DNA of 64,000 bases, from positions 372,001 through 436,000 of the forward strand of contig MU404069.1 of NCBI GenBank assembly GCA_022695795.1, in the 5' to 3' direction. The notes under the pieces were generated by a model that saw only the letters and a program-made list of their open reading frames with translations, ran no database searches and was not told the DNA's origin. Source of the DNA: Biscogniauxia marginata (Eukaryota > Ascomycota > Sordariomycetes > Xylariales > Xylariaceae). Below, piece by piece: positions 34,179 to 45,515 of this stretch (the first letter of the stretch is position 1; each line of letters opens with the position of its first letter). Position numbers and translations under genes: made by a program.

Positions 34179-35771
34179 ACGGTTAGCTGAGAGGTAGGTA
34201 AGGTACCTCTCATCGAGATGCGGATGATGTCATTCTGTTAGAGAGGGGGTAGAATTTGGTATACCTAACCTTTAAGTATGGCTCTCATAGGGCTGTCGAT
34301 TTTTTTAAAACTGGAGATGTCGAATATCGAAGTCGTTTGAGGTAAGGAGATCAATAGTGGCAACTTGGGAGTGGGAACATGCGACGGCGCCTGCAGGTGG
34401 ATGTAATTGGATTTAGAAACCGATTTAAGATAAGGAAATATAAGAGGCTGGGAAGAATCTGATTCGAATTAGCCGTCGGCGAGAAAAATAAAAATAAAAA
34501 TAAAACAAAACTAAACCCTTCTTCATTGAGCGTTGGGACGACTGTTGGCTTACACGTGTCACACGGCAGAAACTGACGGGTTGTTAGGAACGCCACGAAC
34601 GATTGGGAACTCAACGTGCCGGTGCAGCCTCACGGAAGAGGCCCAATAGGTGCCTTTCCCAGTAAAAGGTGAATTTAGCACAGCGCTTGCAAGACGCCAG
34701 CCTGTCAAAGCTCTGACGTAAGGAATGTTAACAAGTCATCGGAATATTACGAGGCGATGAGTAGGTACCTAAGGTATTGTATTTTGTATCTACTGGACAT
34801 ATAGGTTAATGGCAGAGCATGTATGTAGCAAACAAGCATTAGGTAATCAGTATTATTCTCCGAGCTCGATGTGCCCAAGACACTTCACCCAAAGTATTTG
34901 CAGGCCTACGCGTATGTACTTTGCCTGCCCAATACACCTGGGTAGGTACATCCAAGCAGCCTAGTCAGGTACCTTAGGTTGGTAGATCGCTCTCGGAAAA
35001 AGACAGTTCAGAGATGTGAACGTGCGGGGGAGCTGCTGCAGATGCGATGACATGACCTGATATGACCAGCATGATTTTTTTTCGGGGACGTTCCAACACA
35101 GCGGACGGCTATGGCGACTACATGCAATTAAGAGACAGCGAAAGCGAAGGCAAAGGACACCAGGTGGTCAACTCAAAGGGGGTAACGGAGACGACTGGGA
35201 GGGCGGTGGGTCGCCTTGCCAACTTGGGCACCTCGCTAAGACAGGATAGGCTTAGTGGAGCCAACTAGCCAGCACTCACTATTGTGCACTCTAGCGCGCC
35301 CAGCAGGATGAGGCCATCCCCTGGCCCAATCAGACGCCGTCAGACAGCAGCAGCTCTCCACCGCAGACCCACCCTTCATCCCTCTGGAATCCGCAAATCG
35401 CGACCCGTCGCCGTCGCAGCTCCGGCTCAATACATTTGGACATTTTCTTTCACCGCATATCCTCACCTCGCCTGCTTTTCCATATGGGCCGCTGGAAACT
35501 GGCGCTTCCGTTCCTCTCTGCCCCCTGTTTACTCCGTCTCGAAACTGCACACGTATTCAACACAACTCGACACTGTACATAATTTTCCCTGACCTAGTCG
35601 TTGGACCCCCAATCCCCATATTGCGCGCGTCTCGCATCAACAATGTCTTGCTTCCAGATCGTCCAGCTGCAGCTACCCGCTTGACCTCCATCCGGCCAAC
35701 ACAGTCTTCCCTTTTCGTCCCGAGTCGTTTCCTTGCCCCCCTTCTTAAAACCGCCGCCGCCGCGCTCCCAG
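34179..35771. other. Intergenic region and 5' leader of the next gene
   Basis: It contains a second AGGTAGGTACATCC-type repeat (34941-34980) and a CT-rich tract at 35500-35770 that is the likely 5' UTR of the gene starting at 35772. No other gene is supported. Confidence 0.5.
34941..34980. repeat. Second copy of the GGTAGGTACATCCAA repeat
   Basis: GGTAGGTACATCCAAGCAG, then CCTAG, then GGTACCTTA, closely follow the order seen at 2022-2058. Both lie upstream of plus-strand genes. Confidence 0.6.
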
Positions 35772-38700
35772 ATGATGGATCGCGACGAGCCCCGGAATTC
35801 GGGCGTCCTTGCTGCAAAACCCAACAGCCGAAGAAACTCGATCCAGCCCTCGGCAAACCGCCTGTCGGCAGGGAAGCTCTCCGCCACCCCCGACTTCAAA
35901 GAGAACAGCAGTGTCGTGTCCGATCCCGACTCGAGCGGCCGTTCCAGCAAGGCCAGCCAGAGAGGAAGCACCAGCACCCCTAGGCCGTCCCTCATCGCGC
36001 GTCCCAGCCCGAGTCCGCGTCCCATTCCGAGCCCGAGCCCGAGCCCGAGCCCCAGATTCAATCGAAGTGTTAGTAGCAGCTCCAATCTGGGCGCCTCGAG
36101 ATCTCCCCATTCTCCACGCGACACGCGCATCCCCAGGCCCAAGTCTACAATTCCTACCTCGACGCCCACTACCACCCCTACTCTCGTCAGACGGAGCACG
36201 CCAGCCCGGCAGAATAGCTCGCAGAAAGGGCCGTCTTCCGAGGAAATGCGACAGCCCATGGACATGAAGGCAGCTTTCAAGCTGGCCCAGGAGCAGGAGC
36301 CCCATAGTCGACCCGAGTCTTCCCTCAGCATGCGACAGGCCTTCAATATGGCCGCTGCCGAGACAAACGGCCACAGAGGGATCGATGGCTCGCCCAGTCC
36401 TGCGCCGCGAAACGACCGCCGTGACTCTAGTATCCCGCGACCGAGGAGTACTCTTAGCGGGAGACATAGTGACCTGGGCCATCATCTTCAACAATTCGAC
36501 CGTAATCATCAACTTACCTCGGGCGGCGGAGCTCTTAATGGCTTGTTCACCAAGATCCGCGGCGGCTCCAAAACGTCAGACGCCAACCGTTCTGTTGCTA
36601 GAAAGGCTAGCAGTGGCAGCATTGGCGGCCGCCCCGAAAGCCGTAGGACAAGCTTTTGGGGTCTTAGCCCAAGAAACAAGGAGAGTTCAAAGTCTGCAGG
36701 AACAACACCGAAAGGCCGGGCCGTCAGCCGTGCTAGCTCCGAGGCTGCTATAGAGGATTTGCGCGTACCGTCGCTCGACTATGAATCTGCCAGTGAGGGT
36801 CGATCTTCACCAATGCTCACACCTACCCATCCCTCGCCTGACAAGAGCTACAATTGGCACCTGGATGCTGACTTTACCGCTGGAGATCTACAAGTTTCCG
36901 AGAGCCCCCGAGTTCGCATAGAAAAGCCGAGTGGAGGGTCTAATCGTGTTACTCCCGATAAGGTCGGGAGGACCGACAAGTCGGATAAGTCTAGTTCCCC
37001 CCCTGCTGGTACGCCGTACTTTCGCCGAATCAACATCCGACTAGAGCAGATCAAGGAGAGAGAAGCGAAGGCTGCTCTTGAGGCGGCAAACCAAAACCCG
37101 AAGAAAGGGAACAGCAAGCTAGATGAGATACGAGCACGGGAGATGGAGGCCGAATCTAAACGAGCGCTGGCTTGGAGCAGGCTTTACGACATTAGAGTAC
37201 AAAATGGCGAGGCGCGTTCCAACTCGCCGGAGACGTCCAAAAGTCCTGGTAGGGAAGATCTGCGTGGTGGATCACTGCACTTTAATAAGAGACGCTCGAT
37301 GGGTGGATCAACGGAACTCAATAATAACGAGCGCACGGAGACCGCTAGGAACACTCCAGAACCCAAGGTTAAGGAGGAAATTCCTTCCAGTTCCGTTGCC
37401 AAAGATCCAAATGACAAGCAGGTTGCCGAGACACGTGAAACAAAGACTGGCATTTCCCAACCGCGAGACGAAGACGTGCACGAACCTTTAGACAACGATT
37501 CCCACGATTTGCTTCGACGCCTTGCTCGTGCAACCAGTTCAAGTCCGCTCGACGGGAAGACCGGCAAGGGCGAGGCACTCGCGAGTTCTGAAGAGGCACC
37601 ATCGAAAGAGTCAGTTGGGACTAAGGACAGCAGTCGCCGCCGGCACTCCACCTGGGAAGACCGAAGGTCTAGAAACCTGGATTCTAAGAGCTCCAGAGAG
37701 AGGCCAACGGTCGAGTTCGCAGGTCTGCGAAAAGTTAAGTCTGATGATTCGATCAGAGAGAAACGAGCAAGTCGACCGATGTCCGAAGTAGATCCTACCG
37801 ATCGCATCGAGGCTGAGATAAACCTTTTTGCTCCCTTGGAGAATCAATCCGAGAAAGGCTCTAAGAGAGCAACCTCGCCAATTCCAACAGAGCCAGTGGA
37901 CGAAGAAACCCCGCGTCCACCCAAAGTCGACCCTAGGACTCTTCCGACACCCCGTATTACCGGGGCATATTTCGACACGCCTCTGACTGTCAAGATGCAG
38001 GAAAAAGAAAACTCGCTGAAATCCCTGACAGGGGTCGTCAGCTCAGGTCTTGAACAAGCGCCAGACATAGTACCTGGTGCTCACGGTCGGACCTCCAGCT
38101 GGTCGCATGCAAAACCGGATGTTGGGCATACTGCTAGGGAGAGGACGAAGACATCAGACCGATCTAAGCCGAGGTCGTCTTCGGCCCCCACAGCCTCGCG
38201 TCGTGCAAGATCTCGATCTCGATCCCGACGGCGGCGGCCTCTGATCAACACTGCGAAGCCGGCGTCGGTGAAGGACGATATTCGCGCGATACTACGCATG
38301 AACCAGATTGACGATTCCACTCTCGAGGACTTCGATTCCATCCTCTCCAAGCATGAGATTAGCGACGAAGAGCTTGAAAAAATGGTGAATGATTCTGCGT
38401 TTAAGGCAGAGGAAGATCTTGATTTTGGTGGAATGACAGATCGCGAGCGCGAACTCGAGGCTTACGACAGAATGAGCAAAACGCTCAAGACCGGGTTGCT
38501 AGGCATTCGCTCTGCCAAGAAAGGGATTGAACGTCTAGAAGACAAGGTTACTCACGCTGAACAGAAGGAAGACCAGGCTCCTGCTAGCTTGGATGCTTCT
38601 AGCCCGAAGATTTCGGTCCGAACTACCACTAAGCAGGCTAGACCTACCGCTTTCACGGTGAAGATCCCCCCGCTTTATCGCAGGAGTCCCCAGTTCAAGC

Positions 38701-39182
38701 TCACGCCTTTCGGTCTACTTACATTCATTGTGGCCATCTGGTACGCCCTCGAATCTGCTTTCTCCTATATATATGCTGGCCCCCAGTACGATTGTACGCC
38801 TACGATGCCTTGCGACTGGTCTCCAAACGAGCCATACTTCCCATACACCATGCCGTTTATGTTGGATGAGTGGGCCACGGGAGGCAAGGGAAGAGCAGTT
38901 GCGTGGCGAATCGGCGAGGAGGTGGGAGATGTGGTGGCTGATATCTCCGACTGGATCACGAACACCGACTTCACCCAGTTTGACCAAAAGTACATGAATG
39001 TCTGGGAGCGCAAGCGACATAGGCGACGACTGCGAAAACATGGCATGATACCGAAGTGGACAGAGCCTCCAAACTACAAGCCTAGGTATCCCGAATGGAA
39101 CGCTGCTCGTTTGGCGAGGGAAGAGGAGTTCGGATATGCTGGGGACGACGAGATGATGAGCGCCGACGAGAGGGTTCGGTAG
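35772..39182 (+). CDS. Large Ser/Arg-rich protein with one C-terminal membrane span, unknown function
   Basis: This is an intronless protein of 1136 residues from the first in-frame ATG (MMDRDEPRNSG). About 900 residues are low-complexity, rich in Ser, Pro, Arg and Glu, with basic blocks such as RRARSRSRSRRRR. The C-terminal third is ordered. It has a short helical region (DDIRAILRMNQIDDSTLEDF), then GLLGIRSAKKGIERLEDKV, one transmembrane span at about 976-1000 (GLLTFIVAIWYALESAFSYI) and a Trp-rich segment containing TMPCDWSPNEPYFPYTMPF. The last part has RKRHRRRLRKHGMIPKWTEP. The design suits a tail-anchored-like or nuclear-envelope/spindle-pole-associated protein, but that is only a suggestion. 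The family looks conserved in filamentous fungi; I cannot name it. Confidence 0.8.
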   Translation: MMDRDEPRNSGVLAAKPNSRRNSIQPSANRLSAGKLSATPDFKENSSVVSDPDSSGRSSKASQRGSTSTPRPSLIARPSPSPRPIPSPSPSPSPRFNRSVSSSSNLGASRSPHSPRDTRIPRPKSTIPTSTPTTTPTLVRRSTPARQNSSQKGPSSEEMRQPMDMKAAFKLAQEQEPHSRPESSLSMRQAFNMAAAETNGHRGIDGSPSPAPRNDRRDSSIPRPRSTLSGRHSDLGHHLQQFDRNHQLTSGGGALNGLFTKIRGGSKTSDANRSVARKASSGSIGGRPESRRTSFWGLSPRNKESSKSAGTTPKGRAVSRASSEAAIEDLRVPSLDYESASEGRSSPMLTPTHPSPDKSYNWHLDADFTAGDLQVSESPRVRIEKPSGGSNRVTPDKVGRTDKSDKSSSPPAGTPYFRRINIRLEQIKEREAKAALEAANQNPKKGNSKLDEIRAREMEAESKRALAWSRLYDIRVQNGEARSNSPETSKSPGREDLRGGSLHFNKRRSMGGSTELNNNERTETARNTPEPKVKEEIPSSSVAKDPNDKQVAETRETKTGISQPRDEDVHEPLDNDSHDLLRRLARATSSSPLDGKTGKGEALASSEEAPSKESVGTKDSSRRRHSTWEDRRSRNLDSKSSRERPTVEFAGLRKVKSDDSIREKRASRPMSEVDPTDRIEAEINLFAPLENQSEKGSKRATSPIPTEPVDEETPRPPKVDPRTLPTPRITGAYFDTPLTVKMQEKENSLKSLTGVVSSGLEQAPDIVPGAHGRTSSWSHAKPDVGHTARERTKTSDRSKPRSSSAPTASRRARSRSRSRRRRPLINTAKPASVKDDIRAILRMNQIDDSTLEDFDSILSKHEISDEELEKMVNDSAFKAEEDLDFGGMTDRERELEAYDRMSKTLKTGLLGIRSAKKGIERLEDKVTHAEQKEDQAPASLDASSPKISVRTTTKQARPTAFTVKIPPLYRRSPQFKLTPFGLLTFIVAIWYALESAFSYIYAGPQYDCTPTMPCDWSPNEPYFPYTMPFMLDEWATGGKGRAVAWRIGEEVGDVVADISDWITNTDFTQFDQKYMNVWERKRHRRRLRKHGMIPKWTEPPNYKPRYPEWNAARLAREEEFGYAGDDEMMSADERVR

Positions 39183-40512
39183 TCATCCCGAGTCAAGCCA
39201 GCCGCGAAGAGTTGTATTTCTATGATGATCATGATTCACGACCACAAACTTGTATAATAATACGGATCCCCTCGCATTTCCCACTAGGGAATGCGAAAAC
39301 CATTGCGGGTTTTTTGTTTTGTTTTGCTTATTCGCAGCTTGCACTAGGCAGATGCGCCGAGGCGTTAGGGGAGTTCTCGACATCGTTGTCATCGCAGATA
39401 ACCTCACCGCACGGGGGATACACGGAACAGGAGTTACACTATATGCTTTTCTTTTGTGCTACAACTTCTTGAAACCAGGTCTACAGACTAGTTTTCCGAC
39501 ACCAAACTTACACCTTTCTTTCTCCCCCTTGCCAAAAGCATACGGCCTTTAAATACATTATAATAGATACCTTTACTATAGAGACCATTTAATACCCAGT
39601 AGGAGCTGAGCATGATACTCGGGTAGCAAATGTATAATGTTAATGTGGCATGGGAGTGTTACGAGTGTCCACATAAGGAACGATGATGGGTTGGGCCTCA
39701 CAATGCAAACCCCCCATTGATACATACCGAGGTACGCAACGGCAGGTATCAACTGAAATCGAGACCGCTGACGCAGACGATTTCTTTGCGAAACCCACCG
39801 TGAGCATTCATGGAGTACTACAATAGGTACCCGGGCATTAGGTACCTACCTCTAACCTAGCTTGGCGTACAGCTTGTCAGGAGACACGCCAGATCTCAGA
39901 TCCCTAACCCTAGCTCGAAAGTGAATCTTTATAGGGGGTCTTTTTAGGCATGCCTTCCTGCTAACTAGTCGTACAGACACCGACAGACACTAAGACCTGT
40001 GACGAAAGAGTGCAAACATTGGCCGTTTTGGGACATCCGCGGGCGCGATGCAGTTTTCTAATTGGACAATAGAGCTAAAGCTCCCGACATAAAGACAGCC
40101 TAGAGGACTGGACCCCCTTTAGTCCCGATCTCCGTGAAGCCTGTCTGATGTCACCATTTATCATAGCTCAGTCGAGCTTTCTTTGTCCGACATGAGGGTA
40201 ATGGCGTAGGTATGGCGTATTATAATTGGGGATTTGGGGGTAGACGTGCATCACATCACCAGTCATTTCAGCTTGCAAGCAGGGAACTCGGCATTCTTGA
40301 GTGAGCTAATAAAAGTGGCTTTGTCAACAGAGAACCTTAAAGGCTGAAGCTTGGTATAACTACAGGACAAGCTTCGTCAATCCCAACCTACAGACCATAC
40401 TTGCTCGGCGAAACGAAGAGGGATCTGAATAAATACCTAAATAGGTACCTACACAGTCAAACGTACCACATCCAACTATTGTCGTGATAGTTCAATCCCA
40501 GAAAACAACATC
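39183..40512. other. Intergenic region
   Basis: The 3' flank of the large gene and the promoter of the next. Several GGTACC/TAGGTACCTACC words occur at 39828-39860 and 40443-40452. No gene is supported. Confidence 0.5.
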
Positions 40513-43065
40513 ATGGCCTCTTCTGGCGCCACTACCAACGCAAGGGGCGAGGTCGCCTACCCAGCTCCCGGCGCCTTTCCAACAGATGACCTGACACCTA
40601 GTGCGACTCCAGACACTGCTTCTATCTTGGGTGCACACACGTACAATGATCGTCAACACGAGCAGAACAAACTACGCAAGCGAGATGATCCTCGCGGCTG
40701 GGACACCGACGCGGCACAGCAGCAGCAGACTTCTTCCCATGGTCCCCAGTACACCGACTTGGACAATGGCATTGGGGGAGGTGTGCCTAAATATACTGAT
40801 ACGACCGCTCCTCCTCCTCCTGTTGTGTCTGCCCTAGCGGCGAGGAATAAGGCACAAGAGCACGGCGGAAACAGTAGCAAACCCGGTGTCATGACCGGTG
40901 CCTACAGCCGTCTTCCTCTTCCTGGCAATAGCCTCGGACGTGGGCATGGAAACGGACATACCACCGGTGGCAACGCTACCAGTGCCCGCAGCCCAACCAC
41001 TACTGAGCAACTCAACAACCCCGACAATCGTAACCATGCCGTTACCGGTGGCCTAGCCGCCGGGACAGCAACTGCGACGGGAGCTGTTGCGCACCCCCCC
41101 ACGACTACGAGTCACCAAGCAGCACGAGGCCAAAGCTCATTCCAGGAGCTGCAGTCGCAGCAAGGGGAACTCGAGGAGAACGAGCGTAACCTTGTGCGCA
41201 ACGGCCGCGACCACTCGAGCCTCGCACACAAGGATCCTTACTGGGGGGATGTGCCGTACGGGACAGGAGTGTACAACACCGTGTCCGGACATGGCAGCAC
41301 TGAGCCGACGCACGTCAAAATTGTAGGGTCTACATATGATAATGGTCAGGGGAAAGAACAGGCTCACGGGGCCGCTCAAGGTCTAAACCAAAGCCAAGTT
41401 TCCCGAGGTGAAGAAGCTCGAATTCCGACGGCGGCTTCCAAACCTTCTACTGCTACTATCGGTGGTCAGCAGCGGGCTTTCCCACTCACTGGTGATCATA
41501 GTGAAGGCGGTCTTGGTAATCAAACCGGATATGAAAATCAAGATCAAAAACGGGACTCCCGGTTCAGTGAAGGGCTTGTCGGTGCGGGTGTCGGCGCCGG
41601 AGCTGCCGTTGGGGCTGGCTATGTCGCATCTGAGCTAACGGGCAAGGAAAAGGAAAAGTCGCACTCAGATGAGCATCAGAAGAGGGAGACAACCAACAAA
41701 AATGATAATGTGGAGGTCAAGAAGGGAACTCATGGTCTCGGTGCAGGCCTCTTGCATCGTGACCACAAGGACAAGGACGATAAAGAAGCGAAACAAGAAA
41801 ATAAACACCCAGAGGGTCTCGCTTATTACGAGTCTCAAGGTAATGATATAGGTGGAAAAGAGAAATCACCCGGATTTACCAAGGACCATTCCAAGGATGC
41901 CGCAGCAGGAGGGGCAGCGTTAGCTGCCGCCACTGCGGCCTACGGAGCGCACGAGCACACCAAACGAGAGGGTCAGGAGACATATCAGTCCAAGACACAA
42001 GAATCTTCCCCTATATCTATAGCCTACGACGACACAGAATCCAAGGGCACAAACGAGCCCGAAAAGAAGGAAAGTAAATTGCACGCGCTGTTCCACCGCA
42101 GCCACAACAAGGACAAAGAGCATAACCACGTCCAAGGCAGTAAGGATAACGAAAAGGTCGCCCACACCAAGGCAGGAGGAGCAGCAAATAAAGGCCAGCA
42201 TACTTACTATCCTGACCAGACAGTAGGAGATGACAAGTCTAAGAAGGATAAACAAGATCCCTTCGCTGTCGCCCAGGGATACCACCCTTCCTCTACGTCA
42301 GAGCCGGCGGAACAGACAAAGAAGCGGGCTAGTGTATACGTACCGCGTAACGAATATGCCGCAGGAAATGACTCGGCTAATGATAATAAACTCGGATACG
42401 GCGCCGCCGGCGCTGCTGCCGGCGCAGGAGTTGGAGCCGGTTATTTAGCGCATAAGCATGCCGGCGCCGGGGACGGCAATAACGTTAACCATAATCAGCG
42501 CAGTGGTCTTGACAACAACATCAACACAAATACCGGCACCGCGGGCACCGTACCCCAAACAGATCGCGTTCCACTCGCAAACACCTCCCATTTACACTCA
42601 CACCCGGTGAATTCAACATCTACCCCTTCTACAACCACAGACCGTACCACCTCAACCTCCGGCGGCCAGCACTCCCCGACAACCACCTCTACCGGCAGCG
42701 CGGCGCACTACAAGGTCCTGTCCTCGGGCACACCGTCGGGTATCGACGTAGGCGGCAAGGAGAGGCCGCCGTCTAATTCAACCTCTGATTCTGTGTCCCC
42801 GTTGTCGTCGCCTACTACCGCGGGGCACGGGGAGACTCACAGGGGGTACCGGTACGCTGCGGCCGGAGCTGCAGCAGGGGCCGGAGTTGGGGCGGCGGGA
42901 TATGGCGCGACTGCGCGGAATAGGGGAGATCAGGATATTAGCAGGGGTACGACGGTGGAGGGTCATGGTTTGGCAGGGGCCAAGGGGAGGGAGAAGGTGG
43001 TTACGCATCAGTGTCGGAAGTGTGGCGAGGAGAACGATATTAGTGAATATTTCCGGGGTCAGTAG
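40513..43065 (+). CDS. Low-complexity fungal protein with four Ala/Gly zipper segments and a C-terminal CxxC motif
   Basis: This is an intronless protein of 850 residues. Most of it is hydrophilic and predicted disordered, rich in Gly, His, Lys, Thr and Asn. Four short hydrophobic Ala/Gly blocks punctuate it: about 354-375 (VGAGVGAGAAVGAGYVA), 461-478, 628-652 (AAGAAAGAGVGAGYLAHKH) and 780-800 (AAAGAAAGAGVGAAGYG). Such glycine zippers can pair in membranes or drive assembly. The C-terminus has HQCRKCGEENDISEYF, a single CxxC pair that might bind metal as a dimer or be redox-active. The ATG context (AACATCATGGCC) is good. I do not recognise a named family, and a stress or cell-surface role would be a guess. 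Confidence 0.78.
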   Translation: MASSGATTNARGEVAYPAPGAFPTDDLTPSATPDTASILGAHTYNDRQHEQNKLRKRDDPRGWDTDAAQQQQTSSHGPQYTDLDNGIGGGVPKYTDTTAPPPPVVSALAARNKAQEHGGNSSKPGVMTGAYSRLPLPGNSLGRGHGNGHTTGGNATSARSPTTTEQLNNPDNRNHAVTGGLAAGTATATGAVAHPPTTTSHQAARGQSSFQELQSQQGELEENERNLVRNGRDHSSLAHKDPYWGDVPYGTGVYNTVSGHGSTEPTHVKIVGSTYDNGQGKEQAHGAAQGLNQSQVSRGEEARIPTAASKPSTATIGGQQRAFPLTGDHSEGGLGNQTGYENQDQKRDSRFSEGLVGAGVGAGAAVGAGYVASELTGKEKEKSHSDEHQKRETTNKNDNVEVKKGTHGLGAGLLHRDHKDKDDKEAKQENKHPEGLAYYESQGNDIGGKEKSPGFTKDHSKDAAAGGAALAAATAAYGAHEHTKREGQETYQSKTQESSPISIAYDDTESKGTNEPEKKESKLHALFHRSHNKDKEHNHVQGSKDNEKVAHTKAGGAANKGQHTYYPDQTVGDDKSKKDKQDPFAVAQGYHPSSTSEPAEQTKKRASVYVPRNEYAAGNDSANDNKLGYGAAGAAAGAGVGAGYLAHKHAGAGDGNNVNHNQRSGLDNNINTNTGTAGTVPQTDRVPLANTSHLHSHPVNSTSTPSTTTDRTTSTSGGQHSPTTTSTGSAAHYKVLSSGTPSGIDVGGKERPPSNSTSDSVSPLSSPTTAGHGETHRGYRYAAAGAAAGAGVGAAGYGATARNRGDQDISRGTTVEGHGLAGAKGREKVVTHQCRKCGEENDISEYFRGQ

Positions 43066-44660
43066 AGTGGAGAGGAAGTCGTACACGGAAAGGAATGAAA
43101 GAAAAGGGGAACCGAACTGGTTGAAATGATAGAGAAGCGAAGGAGGGATGGTGGAAGGGAGTAATAAGTATTTGTTAATGGGGTTTGCTCGGATAATGAC
43201 GGAAGGGAGGGACTTGATGGTCATGATTTACAAGTAGTTGTTAACGAGGATTGAATGATTATTGTGTTATTACATTTGGGGTTAAGCGGCCAACAATGGG
43301 AATTCTCTATATCTACTAAAAGGGGTGGTGTATATTAGAGAGAACTTCTTCTCCTCTCCTTTAAAATTGCGGTCTTACCAAGGGTATACTGCTCGATGTG
43401 ATGATATAACATTTTTGTAATAACTATGCACGTACCTAGGTAGTTAACTATCTAGCCGGGCTCCCAAAAATGCATCTATACCTAGGTAAACTAAGCATGC
43501 ACCTAGAATAAAAAATGTGACTGCGGATGAATGTCAGACCATCACGGCCTTCCCACACGGTATACCTAACGCTATTTCAGTATTAGTATCAGATTACCAT
43601 CTCGAGTTCCTCCATAATAAGCACGAGAACTGCGTGCGTAACTGACGAAAAAATCCGCTTAAGTCCTAGACTTTGAACAAGGTATGGATTATAATGGATG
43701 GCCAACGCTATGTGGCTAAGAGGCCAAGTTAGGTATACTTACTCCCTGGGTAATAGATTCCGGAGAATCCACTTGTGATGATATCCAGGCACCACCCATC
43801 GGTAGGTACATACTAAAAGCACAGGCGTAAGCGAGCAATGCTCTGCGATCCGATGCGAACTTCGGCCGCAATCTGCGAGGATCGCGCGCAATTATTTATG
43901 TACATCGTTTCGCTTGTTCCCGTCTTCCCGGGCGTGACACTACGCTACAGGAGAGAGGTACCAAGAAGCCTGCATTTATATTCCGTATAATTTCAGCAGG
44001 TATACTGGGTTAATTAGGTACCTATATCATATTCAATCGTCACAAATGTTTTCCCATCATCAAAATTTAAATTTAAAAAAAAAAAAAATTTTTAATTCCG
44101 CTGACAGAGTTCTGTTTTTAAAACTTTTTTTTTTTAAGTTTGAAACTTGGATATCAATGTATTTATGTAGGGAGGTAGTTTATCCTACTCCAGAGGGAAA
44201 AGAAAGACGAAAAATCGCCTCAATGGAAAATGCAAATGTGCATTTTCTTGCTGGTATAATAATTCAACTATCATGTATGCATATTCCTGCCTGGTGATCG
44301 TAATACCATCCATCATCTTCGGCTCAAACCATCGTGGAAAGTCATATCGCGCGGCCCTTTTTCAGGGGGGTTTCGGCCGAAGACTCGCTCCACGTAAAGC
44401 CGCCGTCGCTTTCCGGTCGATCGCATCTGACCAATCAATCGCCCCAATTCATCGTGTTCGCTTCATTAATTCCTTCTCGCGACTTAAAAAAAAAAAACCT
44501 ATAGGTCTATTTTCCCGGCCGCCTTTTAGGTGTTTTTTTTTATATCCTTTTTTCCCTCTCTCGCTTATCCTCGCCGATTGAGCAGGATGGTAAAATAATG
44601 AACTCGAAGAAATACGTATAAAAATAAAAAAAAAGAATAAAAAAAACCGGGGATCTGTTC
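43066..44660. other. Intergenic region
   Basis: It contains several poly(A)/poly(T) runs at 44070-44140 and CTAGGTA words at 43435-43490. No gene is supported. Confidence 0.5.
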
Positions 44661-45515
44661 TTATTGCTGTTGCGGGTGATACGCGGGCTTCGGCATCTCC
44701 ATGGGCGTCTGGGCCTCGTAGCCGCGGGGCGGCGTGGGCTGGGCGTTCTGCTGGCGCAGCCGGACCTCGTTGTCCTGCTGGATCAGGGCGCAGCACGGAC
44801 ACCAGTACGAGACGCAGCAGTCGCCGAAGCCGCTGCCCTTGATGTCGTAGCGCTCGCGGATCTCGCCGCGCTTGAGCAGACCGTAGCTGGTGGAAGACGT
44901 TCGTTAGCGATGCCGGACCAACTTGGCGAGTGTATGTTTTGAGAGAGAGAGAGAGACTTACATCCATCCGCAGCCGGTGAAGCAGGTGATGGCGCCGTGG
45001 ATGAGGCAGTCCGAGTTCAGAAGGTCGGCGTTCTGCATCGAAGGGTCGCGGATCCGTTCGGAGGTCTGGCCGACCACTGAGGGCGCATCATGTCAGCTCC
45101 GGCCTTCTTTGTTTTTTTTCTTGTCTTGTCCTAACTTACGGATACACGGCAAGCACCACGATAGCAGGCAGGATGTGCACGGGGTGCAGCCGCAGAGGCC
45201 GGCCTGCCACTCGCCTCCCTTCTGGCCGTAGGCCGAGGGGTGAAGCGGCGGGTCCTGCTCGGACCGGGGCTGGTGCTGGTGGTTGGCGGACATGGGCATT
45301 TGCGCGTAGGGTTGCTCGCGCTGGAGCTGGAGCTGGAGCTGGTCGGGATTGGAGTGGACGTCCATATGAGCCGTGTACGGGTCGTGGGGATACTGAGTGG
45401 GATACTGGGTGTGTAGTTGTTGTTGTTGTGGTGGTGGTGTTGGTGTCTGGACAGTATCGGGAGACGCAGGATAATGAGGAGGAGTGGGAACCAGGATCTT
45501 CTCTGTGGTGTCCAT
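44661..45515 (-). CDS. PLAC8-family cysteine-rich protein
   Basis: Three exons (45515-45140, 45076-44962, 44886-44661) encode 238 residues. The introns are 63 and 75 bp, with GTAAGT donors and CAG acceptors. The N-terminal 105 residues are Pro/Gln/His-rich. The PLAC8 domain follows, with GLCGCTPCTSCLLSWCLPCI joined to LVGQTSERIRDPS, then NSDCLIHGAITCFTGCGWIY. The signature CCVSYWCPCCALIQQDNEV is near residue 195. Members are small membrane-associated proteins linked to cadmium resistance, cell number or calcium handling. The fungal function is not settled. A (GA)n microsatellite lies inside intron 2 at 44941-44956. Confidence 0.9.

Noticed and set aside
35594..36512. Long minus-strand frames opposite the large Ser/Arg-rich protein
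   Set aside because: Their repetitive Gly/Leu content is the antisense of Ser/Pro codons. There is no domain and no start context.
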